From the NCBI GenBank assembly GCA_022376515.1, contig WTXI01000065.1, positions 1 to 64,000 on the forward strand: a stretch of DNA of 64,000 bases, in the 5' to 3' direction. The position numbers and the translations under genes are program-made. A model generated the notes under the pieces. That model saw only the letters and a program-made list of their open reading frames with translations, ran no database searches and was not told the origin of the DNA. Source of the stretch: Lactifluus volemus (lineage: Eukaryota; Basidiomycota; Agaricomycetes; Russulales; Russulaceae). How positions within the stretch are numbered: position 1 is the stretch's first letter; each line of letters begins with the position of its first letter. Below, in pieces: positions 36,300 through 47,268 of this stretch.

Positions 36300-37571
36300 G
36301 ATGGGGGCGGCGTATGGTGTTACTGAAGAACTGAATGAGGTCGTTAACGTTGCATCTTTTAATTTGATAGTAACCTGACTACTGATTACAGTATAATAGG
36401 AAGTGCGGCACACACTCTTGTGCCAGTGCGCACCGTGACGCAGACTACTTATGATCGATCTTGTTTTCCACATATTGCTTGGTTACATTCGATGAGGGCA
36501 TTATCCTTGGTACGTCCTCGCACAAGGTAGAAGTCCTTCAGCTGTGACACCCAGAGATGACAGGCTTTCAGTGATAGGTTGGATCTGGCAAGGGGAGGTA
36601 GGACTGCCCAATGTTTATTGTGGAAGGCTTCCGGCAACATCGCATATGATGACTACCAGTAGTGACACATCAAACACTATCCGAGGAATCAGCACCCACA
36701 GGATCAGCAAGAGATGCCTTCAGAGTGTAGCCCAGGCAAGGCATTAGGATGACAGCCCAGCAAGTTATATCAACAAATCAAGTCATTGCAGCAGTGGTTC
36801 CCAGAATTCCGTTATGTAGGCCCTTCCATGAACGTAGCGTCCGACGCCCTACGTACCAGTCGCACTACTGAGGGTGCATCGTTACAGCATAAGGACTTCC
36901 TGGTGGTCCGGTTGACAGGTACAGGGCCGAAGTACTATCTGTGGTGGTTTTCAACGAAACATCGCTAATAGCATCAATAGCATCGCATCGCAACTCGTGC
37001 CACGTGGCGAAAGTCAAGGGAAAAGTCTGGATGGTCAGCGGTAACAAAAACTGTTACCAAATGAGGAAAGCTTATATAAGATCACACCGTCACACCAAGC
37101 GCCCACAGACCAAGAAAGGAAAGCTTACGTATGGGTCACTCCATGTAACGCTTGCGAGAAGCGCCTCCCGCCGCCACCCAAAATAGGACAGATGTCGGGA
37201 GTTGGGGCGCGATCTGAGGAAAGAAAATTGAAATATCTACATTCTCTATCGTATTTACAAAGTGTTTAGCAACCGGGCATGTCATATTTTGACATTTAGA
37301 ACATGTGGGTGTAGCGGATGAGTACACATCAAGCAGTCTTCCGACTTCAATGCTGACACTAAATAAATGCCTCTATGGCGATGACGGCGTTTGTGCAGCA
37401 GCAACCACATGGGTGCTTAAGGGCAGGTAGCCTTGGCTTTGTCCAACTGCCGTGTATCATTGCCAAGTTAATCCATTCTGTCGGGGATCGGGATATTTCA
37501 TGCATTATTCCGTTAGCCATTTTTTCACGCAATCCAGGCCCTTGACCCCTGGCCAACCCTTTTGCCGTCCC
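36300..37571. other. Intergenic between laccase 1 and the Mutator-like transposase
   Basis: No gene recognised. It probably contains the laccase 1 promoter and the left end of the Mutator-like element, but I could not find a convincing terminal inverted repeat. Confidence 0.45.
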
Positions 37572-40500
37572 ATGTCTACGTTATCTCACCTGTGTGAAGT
37601 CCCCCCTACCCTCGTAGCCATCATGCCAGACACTCAGCCCATTATAGGGGATTCATGGCGTGATAATGTCAAGGTGTGTCATAATAACGCGTATACATGA
37701 CAAATGGTTCTTACACGGCTATACACATGTAGGTATCCATTCAGAGTCTTTGGTGTAATGCGACACAAGCCCAAGCGATACAAAGACTTCACGATGAAGG
37801 GCTGGTCATCCGTCAGACATTCTCGGACGGCACTACTTCACAAACATCAGCAAATGACCTACTTTCCCGTAATGGCCTTGATGAAGGGAGTTTGAAGCAG
37901 CTTGAGCGACACTGGATGAAAGTCTGGTCATTAAATTGGGAATCAAAGAAGGGCAAAGCTGCGCGCATACTATTCCAATGGTACTTTATTTACGCACTTG
38001 CATAATTAATGGAACATCATCAATTGTCCCCCTATAGCAGTTGTGGGTACAACACTGAAGCTCGTCAGGAAGCTAAACAAAAGAAATCACATCAACTCAC
38101 AACGACACGATGTGCACCATACGACTTCACCGGATGCTTGGCTCACGCCGACGTCACATATGAGATATCATCGGGTCGGATAGGTCGCATTATCGGCTAC
38201 TTCGAGCATAATCTCGGATGCCAAACTGGCATAATGAAGCGACTGCCACCCGTACCACTACATCCTCATGTTTTCGAAGTTGCATTAGAACAACTGAAGG
38301 AAGGAGCCAAGTACGTACCAAATACAATTGCATCGAGATAAGCTCATTATATCTCGATTGCAGTATCACCGCCATTCAAAGACGAAACCTAGACATGTGC
38401 CATCAGCAAGAGTATCGCGATCAGCAATCAACTCACCCATCCCAGGCAAACTATCGATTTAACCTCCAAAAAACAGATTTCCGACATCTATATGTCCTGC
38501 ATTATAGATCTCAAGGGATCAATATCATGAAGCACGCAGAAGATAACGTTCATAACTGGATGAATCCCCACTCTCCTGACTTCAATAAAGACATTGCTAA
38601 ATCTGTATTCCACTACAGCGCAAGAGTCCAGCACAGCGATCGATTTGAAGTGTTTATATCAACAAAGGAGATGGAGGACGCAGCGTGGTCCTATGTCCAC
38701 GACTCACAGCTCATCCTCGATGGTACATTTGGTGTCTCCTCATCAAGACTGCTACTTTGGATCGCAATGGGGTTAGATCACCAGGGGAAAGGCTTACCCG
38801 TCGCGATGTTTCTGTTTTCTGCGCCTGCGGGGGTCCTTGCAACTCATGCCGGATACGACATGCAAGTTCTCACTCACCTTCTCAAAACCTGGAAAGATTG
38901 GCTGTCTTCCCGTGAGTCAGCTAGGAACCGCGTGTTTGAGCCACGAGTGGCCATCACAGACACTGATGTCAAGGAGCGAGGCGCTTTGACATACACCTGG
39001 CCTTCCATAGTGCTCTTGCTGTGCAAGTTCCACATGCGGCAATGTTGGTCTAACAAGCGGCAAGCTATGCTGAAGAGGGACAGTTCCCTGAGTGCGCATG
39101 TTATTGAGCGCCTGCGGAGTCTAGAGTTGTCGTAAGTCAGGTCTTTCTCATGGGCATATGCGGATAGCCATAACACTTACCTTAACATAAGTTTACTACG
39201 CAGCACCACTTATCAAAGTGCCATGTCGCTCATCCACACAGAACGCAGCCACTTGCTCAGCCTAGTGGTTGATGACAGTAGCATGATAACCATTAATGGA
39301 AGTATGACATACCTGACGTACCTGTGCAATTACTGGATGAAAGAGGAGCTATGGCAGTCCTGGTCGCTCCATGGACGAATCAAAGCGGCATCACGCCTTG
39401 GAATCCCCGTCGAGGGAGTGCTCCCGACGACAAATCACCTAGAGGTTCTCAATAGGATAATCAAGAAGAAGTACTTGCCTCAATGGCAGCACTCCGGAAA
39501 CCGGCTTCGGTTCGACGTCCTGGTTTTTCATCTTGTCCGACACATCCTACCCTATCTATACGCTCAGGTCCGTCAACGAGATAATGCAGATGCATGGAAA
39601 GCTGCTCGATTTGCCACCGCCGCCGGGGGTGTAATGCCGTCGAGGAAGTGTGAGTCTGGGGGGACGCTCACCAACAACACATCAGCGCCATTTTTGTGGT
39701 TTGAAGAGGACATTCGCCGAGATGGTCTGGCCACCGGGATCCTTCAAGGAAGGCAACTCTTGATAATTCCTAGTAGCCACCCAACCGAGGTCTGGGCAAC
39801 CTGCGCAACATCATCAAGCAATCCTGATGATCCATCACATGAGCGGTATTGGCTCACCTACAATTTAGAGGGCACCGCCACGTGTACCTGCCCTGACTGG
39901 CTGAAGCGTGGGGGAGCATGCAAGCACCTGCGGGCACTGCGACGACATGTCCGCTATCAGATGGAGATACGACAGGTAACCTGCGTTGACAAATTTCCTG
40001 CATCTCTGCAGGAGGCACAGGATAAGCACGCTGTCCTCGAAGACCGAGTTGATCCACCTACTCAACCTGTTTCTATGAGCCTATATCCCAACGGCTATGC
40101 AAACCCAACGCCACCACCTACTATGGTACCATCAGCCCTCCCGGAAATACCGCTAGAAATGGAATTTGGGAACGTACCAACCCTCCTGAACTCGGAATTT
40201 GAAATTGCGGCTCAAATGCGCTCGGTCGATACGGACTCCGATGTTGATGGCCCACAGGACGACGCCGAGAGTGGCGATGATGCGTGCCACGATGATGATA
40301 TGTCACAGGTAGTCCTCCCCGATCTTACCAGGGTTGAACTGATTCTAAAGATGGATTAGCAAAGAAGCAATATACTTGGCGTTACTACCCAACTCAATCA
40401 GCGCCTCGCGTTCGATATCAAAGCCGTTATCCCGAGGTTGTACGACATCCACACGAATATCTGTGAATTGGCGACAATCGAGAGGACAGACGACGTTCAA

Positions 40501-40701
40501 ACCCTTGAAACGATCATGCAAAAGGTGCACAATCAACTCAAGATCAAGTCTCAACAGAAAGTCGAAACGGAGACTTACGATACCCGAAACCCTGAAACAA
40601 AAGAGGTCCAGCGCGTCACAACCCCACAAAGGAAAATCAGGCCACTCCCCCCTTCCCCAGAGGTCAAGCAAATACGCAAAAAGTCACGCAAGACGTTCTG
40701 A
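37572..40701 (+). CDS. Mutator-like (MULE) transposase
   Basis: Six exons (37572-37673, 37733-37980, 38038-38310, 38364-39131, 39204-40308, 40360-40701) give a continuous 945-residue frame. In order: a Cys-containing N-terminal zinc-binding region (CSCGYN, RCAPYDFTGCLAHADVTYEI); the MULE catalytic domain beginning LILDGTFGVSSSRLLLWIAM with its first Asp; a later AITDTDVKERGAL segment with a further Asp; and a SWIM zinc finger, CTCPDWLKRGGACKHLRALR (CxC...CxH). These cut and paste DNA. Without the last intron the frame would stop at a TAG at 40357-40359. A 51-nt GT...AG intron (40309-40359) removes that stop and adds 114 residues. No inactivating mutation was seen, so the gene may be active. 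Confidence 0.9.
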
Positions 40702-40839
40702 AATGATCAAAGGGTTATGCGATACGGAGGAGGAGGAGGAGGAGGAGGAAGGAGGAATACATACCGCAAATATACCCAGAAAAGGTTTCTTTTGATACTT
40801 GTCCGAAATGTAGAGAGACCGCGAAGGAGAGAGGGAGTG

Positions 40840-41240
40840 GGCAACAGACATCCCTCCTAGACAGCCAGACAATGTGTCGAAGCTGCCCTCAGATGGCGCC
40901 GTGCAGACGTGGGAAGTGTGACTTGTCCTGCTGTCCTCGAGGCGTCCGGGGATAGGGGTAGGGAGGTGGGGTGCAACAGACATTCTATTCAAGACAATCA
41001 GACAACTCGCCAAGATTGCTCGGAATAGGCGCTGTGCGAACGTGGCCAAGTGAGCGGGAACTTGTGTGTGCATCGTCGAGGCTTCCAGCTAGGGGAGGGG
41101 GTGCAACAGGCTTTCCACCCGAGGCAGTCTGACAACGAGTCGTGACTGCTCGAGATGGAAGCTGTGCGGAAGGACATCGTACAGAAGAGTGGACTCCGAC
41201 TAAGTGAAGAGATAGACATGAAGGCGAGAAGTTCCGTCAT
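40840..41240 (-). repeat. Minus-oriented minisatellite array
   Basis: Three degenerate units of about 120-130 bp, each with '(g)gtgcaacag(a/g)c' and a following 'cagacaa', at roughly 40838, 40963 and 41099. Their inverse complement resembles the plus-oriented 126-bp units at 41506-41883 ('gttgcaccccct'). Confidence 0.6.
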
Positions 41241-41505
41241 AGCGTGGATAATATTAGTTCCGTCATAGCGTGGATAACATTGCCCCAGCTATCTCACGGT
41301 CGCGGCTCAAGCGGAGTTCGAATGTTCGAATGTTCGAATGTTCAGACGTTCAAAATTTCAAACGTTAAGTCGTACAGCACTTCACATCGTCATTTCAATC
41401 CCTTTTCCTCCTCCCGCACCTGCAACTCTTCGACTTCAAGTTGTCCTTCATTTCATAATTCACGTCACCCTGCCCCTCTCCGTAACACTTGCAATTTCGA
41501 CACAT

Positions 41506-41883
41506 CTCACGGTTCACACAGTCCGCACGGAACTGCTCTCGAGTTGCCTTGACACGTTGTCTGGTGACTTCGGGGTGGATCATTTGTTGCACCCCCTCTT
41601 TCCGTCCTGCGTCTTCAAGTCTTCAACACGTCTCACGGTTCACACAGTCCGCACGGGACTACTCTTGAGTTGCCTTGACACGTTGTCTGGTGACTTCGGG
41701 GTGGATCATTTGTTGCACCCCCTTTTTCCGTCTTGCGTCTCCAAGTCTTCAACACGTCTCACGGTTCACACAGTCCGCACGGGACTACTCTTGAGTTGCC
41801 TTGACACGTTGTCTGGTGACTTCGGGGTGGATCATTTGTTGCACCCCCTCTTTCCGTCTTGCGTCTCCAAGTCCTTCGATCTT
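41506..41883 (+). repeat. Three 126-bp direct repeats
   Basis: The phrase 'ctcacggttcacacagtccg' starts at 41506, 41632 and 41758, an exact 126-bp period. 126 is a multiple of three, which is why a frame stays open across the array (41338-41985); the frame itself is probably not a gene. A microrepeat 'gttcgaat' lies just upstream near 41320. Confidence 0.88.
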
Positions 41884-41903
41884 CCCCCTCGGGTCCTGCA
41901 CTG

Positions 41904-42107
41904 CGTCAAAAATTACCTTGCTACGACTGCCTTTTTTTTTTTCACGGTAAGTGTTCGTGAATGCTTTGTGCGACTGCTAGGCTGAAAGCAAAGTAGTATC
42001 TTCACCACGTCAAAATTTTCCTCGCTACAACTGCATATATTATTTCACGGTATGTGTTCGTCGACACTTTGTGCGATCGCTAGGCTGAAACCAAGAGCAG
42101 TATTCTC
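41904..42107 (+). repeat. Pair of ~103-bp direct repeats just before the 663-aa gene
   Basis: 'tcaaaaattaccttgctac' at 41906 and 'tcaaaattttcctcgctac' at 42010 begin two units that both run through 'ttcacggtatgtgttcg'-like sequence and 'gctaggctgaaa'. They form the immediate 5' flank of the next gene and may duplicate its promoter. Confidence 0.7.
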
Positions 42108-44152
42108 ATGTCTTCTCCTCAACCCCCGTCTGTACCCTACGAGTTCTGGGCTTCTGCCGATGACTGGCGTCCGGGCCATGTCATGCTGGCCGCCAACGTT
42201 GACTCCATCCCCTCTCCCCCGCCGCGGACCGCTCCTGTTGTCAGGGTGGATGGCTTGTGGGCCGAGCATGAATGGACGCTCTACCCGCAGCCTTTTCACC
42301 CTGAATTTCCTTATCTCCCATGGATTCGGCTCCCCCCTCGCAACCCCCCCCGTGACATCCTTCGTTGTGCGGTGGACAAGAAGATGTGGAGGCCTCACGT
42401 ATCGAAAACCAACACTCATCTCGTTCAGCCTGAGGTGCTGGATGACCTCAGAGCCAAGTTGGAAGGTGCCAAGGCGGCGGTAGAGATGCCATTCCATGAA
42501 ATTAGATCTTCCCCTTGCCTCTCATCTGTCCAGCATCCGCGAAAAGCTTACGCCCGGGCCTTTGAGGTCGTCGATCGTCTCGAACGCGAATTTGACGCTT
42601 GGCGAGACTTTGTGGAAGTCTTCAGGAATGCCCAGCGTTCTCTCATCGAACTCTTTGCCTTTGCCGATTGGTGGGTGGACTTCAAGGCAGAAGAATCTAG
42701 ACCCCCTTTTCGTGCACCCACGCGGGGTGCAATATTCTATGACGAAGAACGTTATGCTAGGCATGTGCAGTGGTCTGTTGCTTCCTTCCTCCTCATCCCC
42801 TCTGCCACCTACTCTTTGGATCCTCGGAAGCGGATTCAACTGTCACCCCGCTCCCTGTCAAAGACAGAACCGATGACGCTTCGACCACTGCTCCACTCCC
42901 TCCCACACTGGTACTATCCCCCGCACGTGGAAAATAGTCTTGCTGAATTTGAGACCGCTGCTCGGGGATATGCTGATCGCTTGGACTCCTTCAACCCGAC
43001 GGAGGGCCACAAGCGACGCTTGGAGAAAGTGGAAAATCAGCACCATGATGAAGGTTAGTTTGTATCGCTTCATCACCTGCTGCTCACACTTATGTCTTTC
43101 TCATAGACGGCCGGAGCGCAAAGCGGGCTAAAATGTGGCAAGCTGCTCAACCCCACTCATCCAACAACCTGGAGCTGCGCCGCAGCAAGGTTGTAGATTC
43201 TGCGCCGGTCTGGTTCCCCAAACGACAGGAGATATGGGATCGAGCCATGTTTTATGTCAATCCCTTACATATGGCCCAGGCACAGTCACCACGCCGCTTT
43301 GCATTCCCGCCACTCCACCTCTTTTGGGGTGCTAAGGAAGAGAACCAGCGGACATTCTACTACCACTATCTCCTTCTGCGCCGTGAACTTTCAATGCGTA
43401 CAGTGGATGGACTCCCTGGCCTTACTACGGCGGAGTGGAGGTCCATTTTAGGTCACACCTATTGGAAGTCCATGTGGCCCAAGCCAGATTCCAATGACCC
43501 CTCGCGTACATCAAGTTACGACCCCACCAAGTTCTGGATCTACGGCGGGCCCCTGTGTTTTACTGAGACAACGAATACCGCCATTACTGAACATGGGGCC
43601 GATCCCACTTCACTTCTCGCTTGCAACTGTGAAGTTGAGATGGATACTGCGGATGACGTCGATGTCCGTCAGACCATCCTCTACCATCTCAACTTGAATC
43701 ATGCGCTGGAAGAGATCAGGGAAATGGATCGCCTCCAGTTTCCACTGGATCAAGCAAAGCGATGGGATTATGGGGGGCGATTGTCTTCCGTCGACGGCAT
43801 GACCGACATGTGGGGCCCAATCCGGAATGGCGGCGTCAAGTCGGGCTTCTTTGAGGATAAGACGGCATGGAGAACTTGGCTGCGCTGCCTGAGGGAAGTG
43901 GTAATGGAATGGGATGGGTTTGATGCGTGGGATTGGGGTAGTTTTACGGACGTCAGGACCATGGGTATCAACAAACTTTCACAGAAGGACTTTTACAAGC
44001 TCGCAGTGCATCTCCTCACTTTTTTCATCCACACATTTATTACGCGTCTCGGCTACTACCCTTCCTTCCTATTACATCCCCCTATACTTGCTGGGCCCTG
44101 TTGCTCGAGGCACAGAAAGAAATTTGCGACAGGACCTTTTGGACCTTTCTGA
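42108..44152 (+). CDS. Unrecognised 663-residue protein
   Basis: Exons 42108-43053 and 43107-44152 with a 53-nt intron, in frame. It begins MSSPQPPSVPYEFWASADDW. It is rich in Trp, Phe and Arg, with a possible nuclear signal GHKRRLEKV and RSAKRAKM at the exon junction. The C-terminal half contains AWRTWLRCLREVVMEWDGFD and INKLSQKDFYKLAVHLLTFF. The end is basic (CCSRHRKKFATGP). No enzyme motif, membrane segment or signal peptide is evident. I recognise no named domain. It faces the GRF-like zinc-finger gene at 44440-45934, about 290 bases away and convergent, and is preceded by minisatellites. A link with mobile DNA is possible but unproven. Confidence 0.75.
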
Positions 44153-44439
44153 TTCGCTGCATACTTTGAAACGCATATTTTGTTTCTAATTGGACGTTTT
44201 TGCTTTCTACTCAATCCATTTGATTTGTGCTGTTTGATGTGGGCTCTCATGGTACTCGCCACTTTACTGTCTATTCACGCCACTTAAGTCCCGATGGCGT
44301 GCAGGCAGGAAACACTACAAACAAAGGTATGTTTCATTTCGCATATTTGTATGGACCAACACTGATATAATTAATTTAGGTATCGTGCGAGACTTTGTTT
44401 GCTAAGTACAGCGCTGGTATAACACTGATCTCAGGGTCA

Positions 44440-45934
44440 CTAATCCTCATCTGAAGAGATCTCGATTACGACTACCGGCTCTGGTGAGGTTTCGCATACG
44501 GGTTTTGTCTCGGAAGACATGAAGACTGTGGGATCTCGGGTTAACGCTCTCCGTTTATTTTGGCTGCCTCCAGTATCGTTTCGTTGTGCCATACCAATGG
44601 CACTTGACGACGGGACTGCTATGATACGGCGTTTACGGGTGTTGTATTGGGCCCCACCTCGCTTGGTGTCCTGGGGCTCACCGGACCCACTGGGAGATGG
44701 GCAATGATGCGCGTGTATCAAACTGGACGATGTCAACAAGTGGCAAACAGGGCACTGACTGACGACACGCAGAAACTCTGTGATCGAAATGCCTGGGCAG
44801 GTGGGGTCGAAGATCGTCAGGAGCAATGCCCGGGCGCTGTCAACATCTACAGGCCTCAACGCAGCTTCGAGATTCTGTTGCAAAGAGTTCGTAGTGGTGA
44901 AGACATCTGGGATGGGAACTGTTGGGGCATACTACTGTAAGCACTCTCGATGTTTCTGTTCATTAATTTGGACTCACAATTTCGTGCCTGTGTCCCATAG
45001 TCCAACAGCTCCATGTCAGACCTTCCGATCGCAGAGTAGGAACTAGACCCGGCCTGAGATGGTCGCAGCACCTCAGCCTCGACCTGGGGCAGCTGAGAAC
45101 TGGTTATCGTTGGCGTCGTTTCCTCCTCCTTAGTCTCGAGGTGAGTAGCTGCACGGGTGTGATTAGAGATGATCCACTGTAAGTATAATTGTCACTGACC
45201 ATTCTTTCTAGGTGTTTCGCATGGGTAGGGATCTTCCCCATCTGGATCAGGTGAGCCCAACAGTTGCTTTGCAGTCAAGCGTAGCCCTAAAGGCATCATC
45301 TGGTGAGATACTTAATTTGTGATGATTGTACTTACCATCTCGAAGAGGATAGATGCATCGCGGTGTGTTAGGATTCGCTAATATGAACTTCTCCAAGTCA
45401 ACTGTTGGGAAAGAATGTAAGTGAAGTGGTCAAATGGCTTGTACAATAGCTCACCCCAGTATGAGCAGCTCGAGGTAGAACACATAATGCTAGGGCGTCC
45501 GTAGTTGGGGCTCTGAAGAGACTTCGGCACATGAAACCGGGCAGGATGGTCTTTACCAGTGAGAAGCCCACAGAAGCACATCGGCATATCCCAACAACGC
45601 CTCTGGTGGTATGCGCTGAGATCATGCACAGCGACGCGCTCGCCACTGGGCTCCTCAGGGCTGTAGTATTGAAGTGTAAGTACATATGCACATGTAGGAA
45701 GATAACTTGGACTTACTATGGGACTGGCTTCAGCGGAAGGCCTTCACCCACAAATGACCCGATGAACGTTGCATTGCAAAGACTCCTCTTCAACTCCTTG
45801 AAGATAGGGTTATACACCTTGCGAGAGGGAGTCTGGGGTGTGTTGGGCGTGCCAGCGTTTGACATAGCGGGAGTAACAGGTGAAGAAGAGAGTACGCTGA
45901 GAGGTGAGAGAGGGCTTAGAGGCGGTACAGGCAT
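44440..45934 (-). CDS. GRF-like zinc-finger protein with a C-terminal SUMO-interaction-like motif
   Basis: Six exons (45934-45717, 45660-45455, 45401-45336, 45286-45200, 45148-44978, 44906-44440) join in frame to 404 residues. The start MPVPPLSPLSPLSVLSSSP is Ser/Pro-rich. Residues about 85-140 have CFCG, then SPNYGRPSIMCSTSSCSYW, matching the GRF zinc-finger plan (CxC...NxGRxF..C...C..W), which binds single-stranded nucleic acid in known family members. Near residue 300 is a second Cys/His cluster, CPVCHLLTSSSLIHAHHC. The last residues, VVVIEISSDED, have the hydrophobic core and acidic Ser tail of a SUMO-interacting motif. Nuclear DNA repair, silencing or transposon-related work is an inference. 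Confidence 0.8.
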
Positions 45935-46885
45935 TGCCTATCGATGTTGTTGAATGAGCACCTATTTATGCGTGTCGTGAATAGATGAATTTCAATCTGT
46001 TCTGCAGAGCACCAACTACCAGGTTAATGGCTTGCATTGCAAACAAGATTTCATTCCTTCGTGCTCCGTCCAGGGACAATTTTTTTTTAACATCGCCGTG
46101 AATCTATCATATTCCTAACAACGAATTATACCAGCCATAATTGGTAATGTACGGGGGCGGGAGGGACTAACTAACTAAGGAGGAGGGCACGTCGGGACGT
46201 CACGGTGACAGTCACATTCGTGAGTGCGTGATATCGGGGTTCTCCGACGCGTGGGAACGTATCTGTGACCGTTACTATCACGTGGTATGATGTCATTTTT
46301 TTGTTACCGCTGACTATCCGAAAAGTCTCTGATGAGTCAGCAAACGGGAACTTACCCGTGGATTACAAAGCCGGAAATTCCACTCCGTTAACTACCGTCG
46401 CCAGTGGGGCCAGTGACGAGCAAGTGAGTTTCAAGGATCACCTAGACCAAATGAGGTCCGTGGAGGCTTTGGGCCCAGGCAAAGCACAACCGTGATGCCC
46501 AACTTGAAGCCAAAAGTTTTATCATGAACTTGCATGCTAAGGCACATCACGATCCGTGAAGGTCGGAAGATGGAAAAAGCTAAATGTATGGATGTGGTAG
46601 AGTCCGACGAGAGGAGAATCTCATGGTGAGCTCGGCGATACCAGCTCCGAGTCGATCGTACCAGGGTTGAACTAGTACTGTAATTTTAGTACGATAGTAT
46701 CATTCGATCTACTACTTCAAGTTAGCACACAGCTGCAACGTGCCGCTCTTGCGTTGCGTGCACACATGGATGCTGTCCCATTCCAATTTGACGCTGAAGC
46801 GCCCTGCGTGCGCCCCAAGCCCGAGACGGCGCTGCGATTAGTTAGGCCTTTTACGGTCTTTTTACACCGTTTGTGATTCAGTAAG
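45935..46885. other. Intergenic, nothing recognised
   Basis: Only short frames, such as 46265-46495 (+), without recognisable features. Confidence 0.5.
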
Positions 46886-47268
46886 AACCCTCAGCTATGG
46901 TGCCATTACTGCGCAAGCGTGCAGAGGTGAGGACGATCGTCAGATTCTAGCAGTACCGACTACTTCATTCCAGGCTCGAAAGGGTGGCGACCTGTAGCCA
47001 CAGCCTGAGGAAACCAGCTCTTCGCAGCCAAAATTCACGCAATTGTGGGAATTTGTGACTCTGCCTATCGATTAGAACCTCTTGGGCTTAGCGCTTAGTC
47101 CTTACGACTGCAAAAAACGAACTACATTATCAATATTATACGAAGATGCAACGAAAGATTGTCCGGTTAGATGTACTACAATAAAAAAGTAGGATATCAA
47201 AAGTTCCCCAAGCGCAAACTGCTTAGTAGACAAGGTGTCCATAGGCCGTAAGATATTTGGTTTTGATT

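Noticed and set aside
40345..40671. 108-codon minus-strand frame at the transposase 3' end
   Set aside because: Shadow of the last MULE exon, which has a good splice junction and continues the transposase frame.
41338..41985. 215-codon frame across the 126-bp repeats
   Set aside because: It is open only because the period is a multiple of three; no recognisable protein features.
46265..46495. 76-codon frame in the gap after the zinc-finger gene
   Set aside because: No motif, intron or conserved copy; length expected by chance.
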